The notes under the pieces are model-generated. The model saw only the letters and a program-made list of their open reading frames with translations, was not told where the DNA came from and did no database searches. A stretch of 64,000 nt of DNA, from positions 186,001-250,000 of the forward strand of contig NZ_LIQI01000022.1 in NCBI RefSeq assembly GCF_001418105.1, read 5' to 3'. A program made the translations under genes and the position numbers. This stretch comes from Lacinutrix himadriensis. Its GTDB lineage: Bacteria; Bacteroidota; Bacteroidia; Flavobacteriales; Flavobacteriaceae. Below, one piece after another: positions 9,617 to 18,783 of this stretch (positions within the stretch are counted from its first letter, which is position 1; each line of letters starts with the position of its first letter).

Positions 9617-9645
9617 AGATTTCTGCCTAACGCAGGAATGCATTA
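9617..9645. repeat. Dispersed intergenic hairpin repeat, TGC type
   Basis: AGATTTCTGC then a CTAA loop and CGCAGGAATG: the same AGATT...GGAATG architecture as other elements in the window, overlapping the 3' end of the LytTR regulator gene. Confidence 0.45.
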
Positions 9646-10377
9646 CTTAAAATACGAAAGTAAATCGGCTTTTCGTGATGCAGAAACTAGGATTTCTTTT
9701 CCGCTACTTAAAACAACGTGTCCTCCTTTTCCTTTTACGTATTTGGTGATTTCGTTAACGTTTACCAAATAGCTTTTATGTACTCGTGCAAATCCGGAAC
9801 CATTTAAAGCTTCTTCAAAATATTTTAGCGTCTTGCTTACTAGCTTCTTTTTATTGGTATTTAAATATATTTTGGTGTAATTATCATCTGCCTTGCAATA
9901 CAAGATATTCGCAGTTTCTAAAACTTCAAAACCATCTTGTTGCGGAATGGTTATTTTTCCGTTTACGGTATTTGTTTTTGGCACTAACACTTCATCTTGT
10001 AATGCGTCTTCTTTGGTTTTAATTTCCACAACATAATCTACTGCTTTTATAAGTTCGTCAATAGAAATTGGTTTCATTAAATAATAGCTCGCGTGTGCAT
10101 TTAAAGCATCTATTGCATAATGGTTGTAAGCGGTTACAAAAACGGTTTCGAAGGTTCTGTCACCAACTTTGTCAAGCAAATCGAAGGCATTACCATACGG
10201 CATTTCTACGTCTAAGAAAACTAGATCTAATTCGTTATTACGTATTAACACCAATGCTTCTTCTACATTAGCAGCTTCGCCTAGAATATTGACATTAGGA
10301 CAGTATTTAGCGAGATAGTTTTTTAAAATATCTCTGCTGGTTTTTTCGTCTTCTACTATTATAGCGTTTAGTTTCAT
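9643..10377 (-). CDS. LytTR family response regulator
   Basis: A two-component DNA-binding regulator. The receiver domain has its phospho-acceptor Asp in LVFLDVEMP (about residue 56). The C-terminal LytTR domain shows ILYCKADDNYTKIYL and FARVHKSYLVNVNEI. An upstream GTG would add two residues, but ATG at 10377 begins the typical MKLNAIIVEDE and is preferred. It sits 116 bp downstream of the sensor kinase gene on the same strand and is its obvious partner. Targets cannot be read from the sequence. Confidence 0.93.
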   Translation of the reverse strand: MKLNAIIVEDEKTSRDILKNYLAKYCPNVNILGEAANVEEALVLIRNNELDLVFLDVEMPYGNAFDLLDKVGDRTFETVFVTAYNHYAIDALNAHASYYLMKPISIDELIKAVDYVVEIKTKEDALQDEVLVPKTNTVNGKITIPQQDGFEVLETANILYCKADDNYTKIYLNTNKKKLVSKTLKYFEEALNGSGFARVHKSYLVNVNEITKYVKGKGGHVVLSSGKEILVSASRKADLLSYFK

Positions 10378-10383
10378 GGTCAC

Positions 10384-10401
10384 TTCCTGCGAAGGCAGGA
10401 A
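10384..10401. repeat. Dispersed intergenic hairpin repeat, CCTGC type
   Basis: TTCCTGC-GAAG-GCAGGAA, a perfect 7-bp stem with a 4-nt loop, in the gap between the LytTR regulator and its kinase. It is one of the hairpin family seen across the window. Confidence 0.65.
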
Positions 10402-10493
10402 TCTTATTAAGGTTATTACTTATGTTTTTTAGATACGGAAACAATTTCCGTAAGACAAATATTGATGCATCAACAATCGCAAATCTTCAATCG

Positions 10494-12665
10494 TTAATCT
10501 TTCTTCAGCGTTACAACCACTTTGGTTCCTTTATCTCCTTCGGTTTGATAATCGTCAATAAACACATTTACTTTATCTTTATACATTTCGTTTAAAATGG
10601 CAACACGTTTTTTAATGTTGTTCATCCCTTGCGAATTTTGTTTTTTCTGGTTTTCGGTTTTTAGGCTTTTCGACTTTTCCCTTCCTATGCCATCATCCAT
10701 AATAGCAATGGTAATTTCATCTGCACTCTTTTGGCTTATATTTATTTCTAATTTTCCTTTTTCCTCTTTATAGCGTAAGCCATGCCAAACCGCATTTTCG
10801 ATATATGGTTGTAGTAACATTGGCGGAATTTGAAATTCATTAATAGCCACATTATCTTCTACGGTAATGCTATAATAAAACTTATCTTTAAATCTAAAAT
10901 GTTCTAATTGTGTATAGAGTTCTAATAGATCGACTTCTTTTTGTAACGGAATAAAATCTTGTTCGCTATTTTCTAAAACGGCTCGCATGAGTTGGGAAAA
11001 ATCGGAAAGATATCTATTTGCCGTTCGCTCATCATTAGAAGCTATAAAACTATTTACCGAGTTTAATGCATTAAAAATAAAATGTGGATTCATTTGACTT
11101 CGCAAGGATTTTAGAGCCAAAAGATTGTTTGCTAATTTTTGTTGCTTGATATATTTATACATTAAATATGCTGCAATTAGCAATAAAAGCACACCTCCAA
11201 AAAGCGAATAAATAATCAACTTCTGTCTTTTACTTTGCTCTATAGAAAGTTGGTAATTACTCAGACTTAATGCTCTATCACTTTCTAAGCTAGAAATTCT
11301 GTTTTGTTTTTCGGCAATACTTTTATTAAACCTTCTTGCTTGCGTAATTTCTTGATCCATTTTAACGTACAAAGTATCGACTGCTTCTTGGTATGCTTTG
11401 TAGGTTTCAAGTGCTTTGTTATAATCTCCTGCATCTCTATGTGTTTCTGAAAGCTTACGGATGGCATCCTTTTTTACCAAAAAATCTTCTCTACTATCTG
11501 CTTCGGCAATACTTTTCTCTAAATAAGGAACCGCATTTACATAATCTTTTTGTTGGTAATAGGCGTTTCCAATCTTATAGTTTTGCTTTTGTAAGGTTAA
11601 AGCGCTTTCGTTATCTATTAAGGTATCCGACTCTAGTTCTGAAATTTCTTCAATAGCTTCTTTACGTAACTGAATTTCATCTTCATAAGCCATATTATCA
11701 TTCTGAAAATCGGCAACCTTCACCTTCTCTTCTACTGCTCTTTTTTTGTTTTCTTGCGACGCTAAGTCTAACGCATTTTCAAAAAAGGTATTTGCTTCCT
11801 TTAATTCTCCGCTTGCATTATATGCTTCACCAATTTTAGAATTTAAGTCTGTGATTTTTGGTTTAATAAGATGTTTTTCGGCAATAGCCAGTCCTTTTTT
11901 GTAGTTGGAAATTGCGGTATCTAGTTGTACAATTTTCTTGTACACATCCCCTAAACCTTCATAATAAACCGTTTTTTGATAGTTAGAAAGACTAGCTAGA
12001 TTTATGTTTTGATAGGTTTGTAAGCTTTCTTGGTAATCTTTATTTTTATAATATGCTTTGGCTAATTTTAAAACGACTTCATTTAAGGTATTGTTTTGAA
12101 GGCTAATTTTATAGTTTGAAATTGCTAAATCATATTGTTTCCAATGTAAATATATATCTGCAAGAACCTCATACGCTTCCGCATTTTGTTTGGTAGTGTT
12201 GCTTTGTGATAATGCTTCGGTTATAAATTGAATACTTTTTTCGGCATCTTTTTTTAAATATACTACCGCAGAATCGATGATACTATTAAATGGTTTAACT
12301 ACTATTTTTCGCTTATATAAAGCGCCTTCTTCTGATCCTGGATGTACTTGAACAACGATTCTTTCGCCATTTTTAATCGTATAATTAACAGTAATAAAAT
12401 CTTTATGACTAATAATTAACTTATCTCCTTTTTTAACTTCAATTCTAAAATCTCCAGCAAGATTAGTAGTTGTATAAGCCCCTCCATTTACAGAAACTTC
12501 TACATGAGAAATTGGTTTATGTGTTTCCACTTCTTTTACAGAACCTCGAACCACAAAACTTGTTTCTTGTTTCTCTACAACACTTTCATCATTTTGTTGC
12601 GAAAACAAAAAGTGACTTAAAAACAAAAAGCTGAAAAGGATACTATATTTTTTTATGTCTTTCAT
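10494..12665 (-). CDS. LytS/YpdA-type sensor histidine kinase with CarboxypepD-like and TPR sensor region
   Basis: A 723-aa membrane kinase. A signal-peptide-like start (residues 1-22) is followed by a carboxypeptidase-regulatory-like beta domain (about 35-115), TPR repeats (about 135-450), a coiled coil and one transmembrane helix near 485-505. The His_kinase domain follows (phospho-acceptor His528 in MNPHFIFNALNS), then the ATPase N box NAVWHGLRYK and DDGIG. It would sense something through the periplasmic TPR region and phosphorylate the LytTR regulator downstream. The signal is unknown. Confidence 0.93.
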   Translation of the reverse strand: MKDIKKYSILFSFLFLSHFLFSQQNDESVVEKQETSFVVRGSVKEVETHKPISHVEVSVNGGAYTTTNLAGDFRIEVKKGDKLIISHKDFITVNYTIKNGERIVVQVHPGSEEGALYKRKIVVKPFNSIIDSAVVYLKKDAEKSIQFITEALSQSNTTKQNAEAYEVLADIYLHWKQYDLAISNYKISLQNNTLNEVVLKLAKAYYKNKDYQESLQTYQNINLASLSNYQKTVYYEGLGDVYKKIVQLDTAISNYKKGLAIAEKHLIKPKITDLNSKIGEAYNASGELKEANTFFENALDLASQENKKRAVEEKVKVADFQNDNMAYEDEIQLRKEAIEEISELESDTLIDNESALTLQKQNYKIGNAYYQQKDYVNAVPYLEKSIAEADSREDFLVKKDAIRKLSETHRDAGDYNKALETYKAYQEAVDTLYVKMDQEITQARRFNKSIAEKQNRISSLESDRALSLSNYQLSIEQSKRQKLIIYSLFGGVLLLLIAAYLMYKYIKQQKLANNLLALKSLRSQMNPHFIFNALNSVNSFIASNDERTANRYLSDFSQLMRAVLENSEQDFIPLQKEVDLLELYTQLEHFRFKDKFYYSITVEDNVAINEFQIPPMLLQPYIENAVWHGLRYKEEKGKLEINISQKSADEITIAIMDDGIGREKSKSLKTENQKKQNSQGMNNIKKRVAILNEMYKDKVNVFIDDYQTEGDKGTKVVVTLKKD

Positions 12666-12873
12666 TTATTATAGTTACAAAGTATAAACTTACACACTTT
12701 AATTAACACTTAAAAACATCAATCCTTGTCTTTTCTTCTTTTTTAAGTATTAAAAGTCCTGTTAACTAATTATAAAAGTTACTTGACGTATTCATTTAGC
12801 TGTTTTACTAATTGTCGATTTTTATTTAAAAACTTTGGTAATAGGTTTACTAGGAATAAAAAAAACAACACCT

Positions 12874-14031
12874 ATGAAAACAGTATTAAAAAGGAGTGTT
12901 CTAGCATTATTTTTTGTTAGCCTCACCGCATGTCAAGCCAAAGAAAAGAATCAAAACACGGCTTTAGTGATTCACGAAACCAAAACTACTGAACCCAGCA
13001 AGCAGTTTATAAAAGTGGCTTTGTTACTAGACACGAGTAATAGCATGGATGGCTTAATAGACCAAGCAAAAGCACAGCTTTGGGAAATAGTAAACGAGCT
13101 TTCGTATGCCAAATGTGAAGATGCAAAACCAAATCTTCAAATCGCTTTATACGAATATGGTAATGATAATTTAAATGGCGACGAAGGCTACATCAGACAA
13201 GTATTAGCATTTAGTCAAGATTTGGATGATATCTCCAAAGAATTATTTTCTCTAACTACAAGAGGCGGAAATGAATTTTGTGGTTATGTTATTAAAACAT
13301 CCATCGATCAATTAAAATGGGGAACCAATCCAGACGACCTAAAGTTAATATTCATCGCAGGAAACGAACCTTTTACACAAGGAAGCGTTAGTTATAAAGA
13401 CGCAAGTACATTAGCAAACAGCAAAGATGTTACTGTAAACACTATTTTTTGTGGAGATTACAACCAAGGTATTTCTAGCTATTGGAAAGATGGTGCCGAT
13501 TTAACACATGGTAATTATATGGCGATAAACCATAATCGTGCAACCGTACATGTCGCTTCTCCTTATGATGATTCTATTTTGCAACTAAACAGAAAGCTTA
13601 ACAAAACCTATGTTGCTTATGGAAGCCATGGAAATAAAAAAATGGAAAATCAAGCAGAGCAAGATGATAACGCACAAGGTTATAGTGAAGCAAATGCGGT
13701 GAGTAGAGCTGTGAGTAAAAGTTCGCATTTATATAAAAACGCTTCTTGGGATTTAATTGATGCCAGTGAAGACGAATCCTTTGCGTATGAAACATTAAAA
13801 GATAGCGAATTACCAGAAGAACTAAAAGGGAAAGAGGAAGCAGAAATAAAATCCTATTTAGATACCAAACGAAAAGAGCGTGAAGCCATACAAACGCAAA
13901 TTCAAGATTTAAACGTAAAGCGTAAGCAACATCTTGCAAAACAACAAAAAGGGGATAGTGACAATCTAGAAAACGCAATGCTTGGTGCAATAAAAACACA
14001 AGCCAAAAAGAAAAACTATACCTGGGAGTAA
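12874..14031 (+). CDS. von Willebrand factor A domain lipoprotein
   Basis: A 385-aa protein if started at ATG 12874 (MKTVLKRSVLALFFVSLTAC), which gives a lipoprotein signal with the lipid Cys at about residue 20. A TTG start at 12835 would add 13 residues and spoil that signal. The vWA domain covers about 40-245, with the metal-site motif DTSNSMD near residue 52. The C-terminal third is Lys/Glu/Gln-rich and probably helical. Ligand and function are unknown. It is divergent from the histidine kinase across a 208-bp gap. Confidence 0.85.
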   Translation: MKTVLKRSVLALFFVSLTACQAKEKNQNTALVIHETKTTEPSKQFIKVALLLDTSNSMDGLIDQAKAQLWEIVNELSYAKCEDAKPNLQIALYEYGNDNLNGDEGYIRQVLAFSQDLDDISKELFSLTTRGGNEFCGYVIKTSIDQLKWGTNPDDLKLIFIAGNEPFTQGSVSYKDASTLANSKDVTVNTIFCGDYNQGISSYWKDGADLTHGNYMAINHNRATVHVASPYDDSILQLNRKLNKTYVAYGSHGNKKMENQAEQDDNAQGYSEANAVSRAVSKSSHLYKNASWDLIDASEDESFAYETLKDSELPEELKGKEEAEIKSYLDTKRKEREAIQTQIQDLNVKRKQHLAKQQKGDSDNLENAMLGAIKTQAKKKNYTWE

Positions 14032-14091
14032 TTTTTAAAAACTACAAGTTTATTAATAAGAACTCGTTTTAAAATTTAAAATAAATGCAAT

Positions 14092-14127
14092 AAAAAAGCC
14101 TTCATAAATTATGAAGGCTTTTTTTAT
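14092..14127. terminator. Bidirectional terminator between vWA and PorP/SprF genes
   Basis: A 14-bp stem (14092-14105 with 14111-14124, core GCCTTCAT/ATGAAGGC) flanked by A and T tracts on both sides, suited to terminating both convergent genes. Confidence 0.85.
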
Positions 14128-14140
14128 ATTTTGGAATTCC

Positions 14141-15142
14141 TTAGTTAACTGCAGGACAGTTACAATGGTATTTCTCTTTTCTACAATTAAAGTTTAAACC
14201 AAGTGTTATTTGATGAAAACCTGCATTATTAAATACTACAGAGTTGGCTTGATATGCATACGTATATGCAACCATAAAGTTATTATAATCTAATCCTAGT
14301 ATTGGTGAAATGTATTGTAATTTCTGACTATTAATACTAGTACCATCAATATATTCTGCACCATCTAAACTACGTCTGTAAGATAATCCTCCCCAAAGTT
14401 TACCAAACTCCATTTTCTTGTAGGCTTTTAGGTTAATATCAAAAGAAGCTTCTTTTGTTCCATCTTTATATTGAAACAATATAGAAGGCTCATAAGACCA
14501 ATCGCTACCAAACTTACCAAAACCATAACCAGCAGAAAGTAAATAACGTCTTAGGTTACTTGTAACATGTATGTCGTTATTAATCCCTTTATTGTTTAGC
14601 ACATTCTTTACTGTTGCATGCGCATAAAAGTTATATAAGTTATAAGAAAAACCAAAGTCCATATTAAAATTGGTAGAGCTTTGCTCTATTCCTGCAATAA
14701 TAGGATCAAAAGGTTCATTTAAAAAAGCCGTCTCATCTAATTTATATTGTATCATTCCTATACTTAATCCAAAAGAAAGCTGATTTAAATCAATTTCATT
14801 TCTAGAAAACATTAAATGATGCGCGTAGGTTAAATAAATTCCATTTTGAGAATGATATCCATTTTTGTCTGAATATACAATAGCTCCAATACCAGATTGT
14901 GTTTCACCAATTCTACTATTAACACTTACTGTTGCTAGTTGTGGTGCATCTTCTTGACCAAACCATTGTTGTCTTCCTGTTACTCTTAACTTTGCACAAG
15001 TCGCAGCTCCAGCCATTGACGGGTGGATCAAGTAGTAATTATCGGTTAAATAATCTGTATAAATTGGAAGTCCTTCTTGAGCGTTTACAAACTGTGTACA
15101 AAATAGAACAACAGCTAAAAGGGATAACTTTTTTAAATTCAT
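14141..15142 (-). CDS. PorP/SprF family type IX secretion system membrane protein
   Basis: An outer-membrane protein with a signal peptide (MNLKKLSLLAVVLFCTQFVNAQ), then the family's PIYTDYLTDNYYLIHPSMAG start, and barrel-like strands to a C-terminal LGLNFNCR segment and a short Cys-containing tail. A start 12 codons upstream is possible, but the ATG at 15142 puts the signal peptide at the N terminus. PorP/SprF proteins anchor T9SS cargo or the gliding adhesin SprB. Here no large adhesin gene lies next to it, so the partner is unknown. Confidence 0.9.
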   Translation of the reverse strand: MNLKKLSLLAVVLFCTQFVNAQEGLPIYTDYLTDNYYLIHPSMAGAATCAKLRVTGRQQWFGQEDAPQLATVSVNSRIGETQSGIGAIVYSDKNGYHSQNGIYLTYAHHLMFSRNEIDLNQLSFGLSIGMIQYKLDETAFLNEPFDPIIAGIEQSSTNFNMDFGFSYNLYNFYAHATVKNVLNNKGINNDIHVTSNLRRYLLSAGYGFGKFGSDWSYEPSILFQYKDGTKEASFDINLKAYKKMEFGKLWGGLSYRRSLDGAEYIDGTSINSQKLQYISPILGLDYNNFMVAYTYAYQANSVVFNNAGFHQITLGLNFNCRKEKYHCNCPAVN

Positions 15143-15359
15143 AGTTTTATTTTTCAAGGCAAATTGGTAGAAATGCACTTTCTTTCATGTGTTACAACTT
15201 AATATTTCAAATTAAATTATATTATCAGTCACCAAATATATAAAATTTAGTCTTTATAAATAATGATATAAAAGTTAAAGATTTGAGTTCTTTGTCGTAA
15301 ATCCATAATAACACACATAAGAAAAGCTAAATATATAGATAACTGTTGAGTTCTTTTAG

Positions 15360-15367
15360 TATTTTTG
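15360..15367 (+). promoter_or_regulatory. Possible -7 box before the NifU-type gene
   Basis: TATTTTTG matches TAnnTTTG, 20 bp before the NifU-type start. A correctly spaced TTG -33 element is not evident. Confidence 0.3.
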
Positions 15368-15386
15368 CAAAAAAAATTGATAGACA

Positions 15387-16289
15387 ATGAATACGTTTAA
15401 AGTCTCTATACAAGAAACCAACAATCCTACTATAATTAAGTTTGAGTTAAACCAATTTGTAACCAAACACCAAAGCTTTGAGTTTAACAACATTGACGAA
15501 GCAAAAAACTCTCCTTTAGCACAACAATTATTCTATCTTCCTTTTGTAAAGAAGGTATATATAACTAGTAATTTTATCGCTGTAGAACGTTTTAACATTG
15601 TAGAATGGAAAGATGTACAAGCTGAAGTTGCAGAACAAATAGAAAGTTATTTAAATAATGATGGTATTGTTGTTGAAGAAGAAGCAACGCCAAAAAAAGT
15701 TCCAGTAACCGTTTATGCAGAAAGTACTCCTAATCCTTCTGTAATAAAATTTGTAGCTAACAAAAAATTAGTTGCTGCTACTTTTGAGTTTACTTCTATT
15801 GATGAAGCAAAAGCTTCTCCTCTAGCTTCCGAATTATTTCATTTTCCTTTTGTGAAAAGTGTCTTTTTAGATGAAAACTACGTTTCTATTACTAAATATG
15901 AAGTAGCAGATTGGAATGACATCACTATGGAACTTCGTGAGTTTATTAGAACATTTATAGAAAACGGAAAAGAAGTAGTAATTGCAAATGCACCAGAAGT
16001 AGTAAAAAAATCTACGGAAGCATTAGATAAAACCTACGAAAACCTAGACGACACCTCTAAAGAAATAATCAATATTTTAGAAGAATATGTAAAACCAGCT
16101 GTAGCTAGTGATGGTGGAAACATTCAGTTTGAATCTTATGATCCTACTACCAAAACAGTAAAAGTAATTTTACAAGGTGCATGTAGTGGTTGTCCTTCTT
16201 CTACATATACTTTAAAAAGTGGTATTGAAAATATGCTTAGAGAAATGATGAAAGGTAGAGTGGAGATTGTGGAAGCGATAAATGGATAA
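15387..16289 (+). CDS. NifU family Fe-S scaffold protein with duplicated Nfu N-terminal domain
   Basis: A 300-aa cytosolic Fe-S cluster carrier. Two Nfu N-terminal domains are in tandem (about 1-90 and 105-195), each with a phrase like (I/S)DEAK-SPLA then F-FPFVK. They are followed by a NifU C-terminal domain (about 215-295) whose CSGC motif (Cys266, Cys269) binds a 4Fe-4S cluster. The duplication is common in Bacteroidota. It would pass clusters to apo-enzymes. It is a single gene with its own promoter region. Confidence 0.92.
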   Translation: MNTFKVSIQETNNPTIIKFELNQFVTKHQSFEFNNIDEAKNSPLAQQLFYLPFVKKVYITSNFIAVERFNIVEWKDVQAEVAEQIESYLNNDGIVVEEEATPKKVPVTVYAESTPNPSVIKFVANKKLVAATFEFTSIDEAKASPLASELFHFPFVKSVFLDENYVSITKYEVADWNDITMELREFIRTFIENGKEVVIANAPEVVKKSTEALDKTYENLDDTSKEIINILEEYVKPAVASDGGNIQFESYDPTTKTVKVILQGACSGCPSSTYTLKSGIENMLREMMKGRVEIVEAING

Positions 16290-16417
16290 ATTCCCTTTTA
16301 ACTACTAAAAAGGCATTTTATCTAATAGTTCGATCCGTATTAATTACATTTCACTTTTACTTTAATTATTCGTAAATTTAGGTTTCAAACAATGTTTAAC
16401 TTAAATAAATACATATT

Positions 16418-16618
16418 ATGGCAATAATGAAAGTAATTGAAGTACTTGCTAATTCTGACAAAAGTTGGGAAGATGCAACCAAAAAAGCAGTAAAACATGC
16501 TTCGAAAAGTGTAAAAAACATTAAATCTGTTTTTGTACAATCACAAAGTGCAGTTGTTAATGATGATGAAGTTACTGAATTCAGAGTAAACTTAAAACTA
16601 ACTTTTGAAGTGAAATAA
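16418..16618 (+). CDS. Dodecin family protein
   Basis: A 66-aa protein with the dodecin pattern: MKVIEVLANSDKSWEDATKKAV, then a beta strand and a C-terminal FRVNLKLTFEV. Dodecins form dodecameric hollow spheres that store or buffer flavins (or CoA in some bacteria). It is monocistronic, with a terminator 22 bp after the stop. Confidence 0.92.
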   Translation: MAIMKVIEVLANSDKSWEDATKKAVKHASKSVKNIKSVFVQSQSAVVNDDEVTEFRVNLKLTFEVK

Positions 16619-16640
16619 TTTCAAAAGTATATAATCGCAT

Positions 16641-16672
16641 AAGCGTTCTATTCATAGAGCGCTTTTTTTTTG
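16641..16672 (+). terminator. Intrinsic terminator after dodecin
   Basis: A 10-bp stem with one G-U pair (16641-16650 with 16655-16664, AAGCGTTCTA/TAGAGCGCTT) followed by eight T. Confidence 0.85.
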
Positions 16673-16729
16673 CTTTAATTTAGCTAACTTTGGCTATATA
16701 TAACCTTTTAAAAAAAACTATTTATAGAT

Positions 16730-17089
16730 ATGACCATATTAGCAACCGTATTAGTAGCCTTTGTAGCTTTTGAACATTTTTACTTTTTAGTACTAGAAAT
16801 GTTTTTATGGACTACCCCTAAAGCAATTAAAGCCTTTGGTATTGAAAGTACTGCATTTGCCGAAAAAACCAAAGTATTAGCCGCAAACCAAGGACTATAC
16901 AATGGTTTTTTAGCCGCAGGATTAGTTTTTGGGGTACTCTTTAATAATACCAATATGATTGTCTTTTTATTAAGTTGTATTGTCGTTGCTGGAATTTACG
17001 GTGCGTATTCTACTAAAAAAATCAAATTGTTTTACTTTCAATCTGTTCCTGCAATACTAGCATTAGTATCTGTGTTATTCTTTTTCTAA
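16730..17089 (+). CDS. DUF1304 family membrane protein
   Basis: A 119-aa integral membrane protein with four predicted helices. It carries the family signature FEHFYFLVLEMFLWTTPKA at residues 13-31 and the AANQGLYNGFLAAGLVFG segment near 51. DUF1304 proteins are widespread and have no established biochemical role. It is a single gene, with its own upstream gap and no partner on the same transcript that can be shown. Confidence 0.88.
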   Translation: MTILATVLVAFVAFEHFYFLVLEMFLWTTPKAIKAFGIESTAFAEKTKVLAANQGLYNGFLAAGLVFGVLFNNTNMIVFLLSCIVVAGIYGAYSTKKIKLFYFQSVPAILALVSVLFFF

Positions 17090-17167
17090 TTACACCGATG
17101 AAATAAGAGTTTCAAAGAATAGCTTTTTAAATAGTATTTGTTTAACACTACTATTTAATTAAGTACT

Positions 17168-17175
17168 TATTTTTG
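17168..17175 (+). promoter_or_regulatory. Possible -7 box before mscS
   Basis: TATTTTTG fits TAnnTTTG and lies 35 bp before the channel gene. The nearest TTTG upstream is about 27 bp away, longer than usual. Confidence 0.3.
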
Positions 17176-17210
17176 CAAAACAAATTATTAATTAATCACA
17201 AAATAAAATT

Positions 17211-18023
17211 ATGGAAATACAAAAATGGACAGACATGGGCATAGAGTTCTTAAGTACTTATGGTATTAAAGTTCTTGGAGCGATTGCAATATGGATTATT
17301 GGTTCTTGGGTTATTAAAAAAATAATGAAAGCTGTTAGTAAAATAATGGATAAAAGAGACTATGATGAAAGTCTTAAAAAATTTCTATTAAACCTAATTG
17401 GCTGGATTTTAAAAATACTTTTAGTAATAAGTATTCTTGGAAAATTAGGAGTAGAAACTACTTCTTTCGCTGCACTTTTAGCTGCTGCTGGTTTAGCAAT
17501 AGGTATGGCTTTACAGGGATCTCTTGGTAATTTTGCTGGAGGTGTTTTACTTATGATTTTTAAACCAATTAAAATTGGTGATTTAATTGAAGCACAAGGT
17601 GAAGTTGGTGTTGTAAAAGAAATTGAAATTTTTACTACTAAATTAACAGGACTTTCTAATCGTGAAATTATTATTCCTAATGGATCTTTATCTAACGGAA
17701 ATATAATTAATTACAGTACAGAAGGTACACGTCGTGTAGATTTAACTTTCGGAGTTGGTTATGATTCAGATATCAAAAAAACCAAAGAAGTTTTAATGCA
17801 AGTTTTAACTGCTAATCCAAAAGTACTTAAAGATCCTGCTCCTACTGTAAATGTTTCCGAATTAGCAGATAGTTCGATTAATTTTGCGGTAAGACCTTGG
17901 TGTAAAGCAGAGCACTATTGGGATGTTTACTTTGAAACCACAGAAAATGTTAAAGAAGCTCTTGATGCTGCTGGAATAGAAATTCCGTATCCACATCAAG
18001 TTGAAATACACAAAGAATCTTAA
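17211..18023 (+). CDS. Small-conductance mechanosensitive channel (MscS family)
   Basis: A 270-aa inner-membrane channel that releases solutes on osmotic down-shock. Three transmembrane helices lie at about 15-35, 60-80 and 85-110. The pore helix is Gly/Ala-rich (LLAAAGLAIGMALQGSLGN), followed by the MscS beta domain (KPIKIGDLIEAQGEVG...) and a C-terminal alpha/beta domain. Length and topology match the E. coli MscS class. It is convergent with tsaB over a shared terminator. Confidence 0.94.
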   Translation: MEIQKWTDMGIEFLSTYGIKVLGAIAIWIIGSWVIKKIMKAVSKIMDKRDYDESLKKFLLNLIGWILKILLVISILGKLGVETTSFAALLAAAGLAIGMALQGSLGNFAGGVLLMIFKPIKIGDLIEAQGEVGVVKEIEIFTTKLTGLSNREIIIPNGSLSNGNIINYSTEGTRRVDLTFGVGYDSDIKKTKEVLMQVLTANPKVLKDPAPTVNVSELADSSINFAVRPWCKAEHYWDVYFETTENVKEALDAAGIEIPYPHQVEIHKES

Positions 18024-18048
18024 TAGGTTTTTTGTTATTCTAAAAAGA

Positions 18049-18084
18049 AAAACCTTTCTACTTTAAAAGTGGAAAGGTTTTTTT
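18049..18084. terminator. Bidirectional terminator between mscS and tsaB
   Basis: A 10-bp stem (18049-18058 with 18072-18081, AAAACCTTTC/GAAAGGTTTT) with A and T runs outside, placed between convergent genes. Confidence 0.8.
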
Positions 18085-18099
18085 ATGTTTTATACTTAT

Positions 18100-18777
18100 T
18101 TATACTTTAGGCTTGGGTTTTAAAGCCACAAAATCTTTTAAATAATAAGGTTCAAAATAAGCAACATCTTCTATGTCATTATTCTTGTACTTATGAAAAG
18201 CGATTACAGACATTTCATTTGCCGATGGCAATTTATCATCTATAAAAACGGCATTTTCATGGGTGATAAGGGTTTTAGTTTTCTCTACACCGTTACCAAT
18301 AAAATAGACTTTACCTTTTTCTAAATAACTAGCAAAAGATTGTTCGTCTAAAATCTGTGCTTCAATCTCTCTAACGGTATTAAAACTAGCGTCAAATACT
18401 GCAGAATAAACCTCCATACGTCTTGCATCTAACATCGGTACAATTAGTCCGTCCTCGGCTTTAACCTGCCTTGCTAACGCTTCTAAGGTAGAAATAGAAA
18501 TTAATGGCTTATCTAAAGCAAAACACAATCCTTTTGCTGCAGATACACCAATACGTAATCCGGTATAAGAACCAGGTCCTTTACTAACTGCAATAGCATC
18601 CAATTCTGTCGGTTTTATATTATTTTGCTGTAACAAGTCATCTATATACACATGCAAGCGTTCTGCATGTGAGTATTGCTTACTATTATCTTCTTGTAAA
18701 GCAAAAGTCTCTCCTTCTTTAGAAAGAGAGACGGAGCAGTTTGTTGTTGCTGTTTCTATGTTAAGTATTATTGCCAA
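18100..18777 (-). CDS. tsaB: tRNA N6-adenosine threonylcarbamoyltransferase complex subunit TsaB
   Basis: TsaB is the scaffold partner of TsaD in making t6A37 on ANN-decoding tRNAs. It has an actin-like fold beginning LNIETATTNCSVSLS, with the conserved GPGSYTGLRIGVSAAKGLC near residue 68. The length of 225 aa is typical. It is six bases downstream of the adaptor gene and is probably read as the last gene of the export operon, although its function is unrelated to export. Confidence 0.95.
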   Translation of the reverse strand: MAIILNIETATTNCSVSLSKEGETFALQEDNSKQYSHAERLHVYIDDLLQQNNIKPTELDAIAVSKGPGSYTGLRIGVSAAKGLCFALDKPLISISTLEALARQVKAEDGLIVPMLDARRMEVYSAVFDASFNTVREIEAQILDEQSFASYLEKGKVYFIGNGVEKTKTLITHENAVFIDDKLPSANEMSVIAFHKYKNNDIEDVAYFEPYYLKDFVALKPKPKV

Positions 18778-18783
18778 AATATA

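Noticed and set aside
13598-13999. 133-aa minus-strand frame
   Set aside because: It is a mirror of the vWA gene's Lys/Glu-rich coding region. Its Leu/Phe/His-rich composition is the typical shadow of such a sequence.
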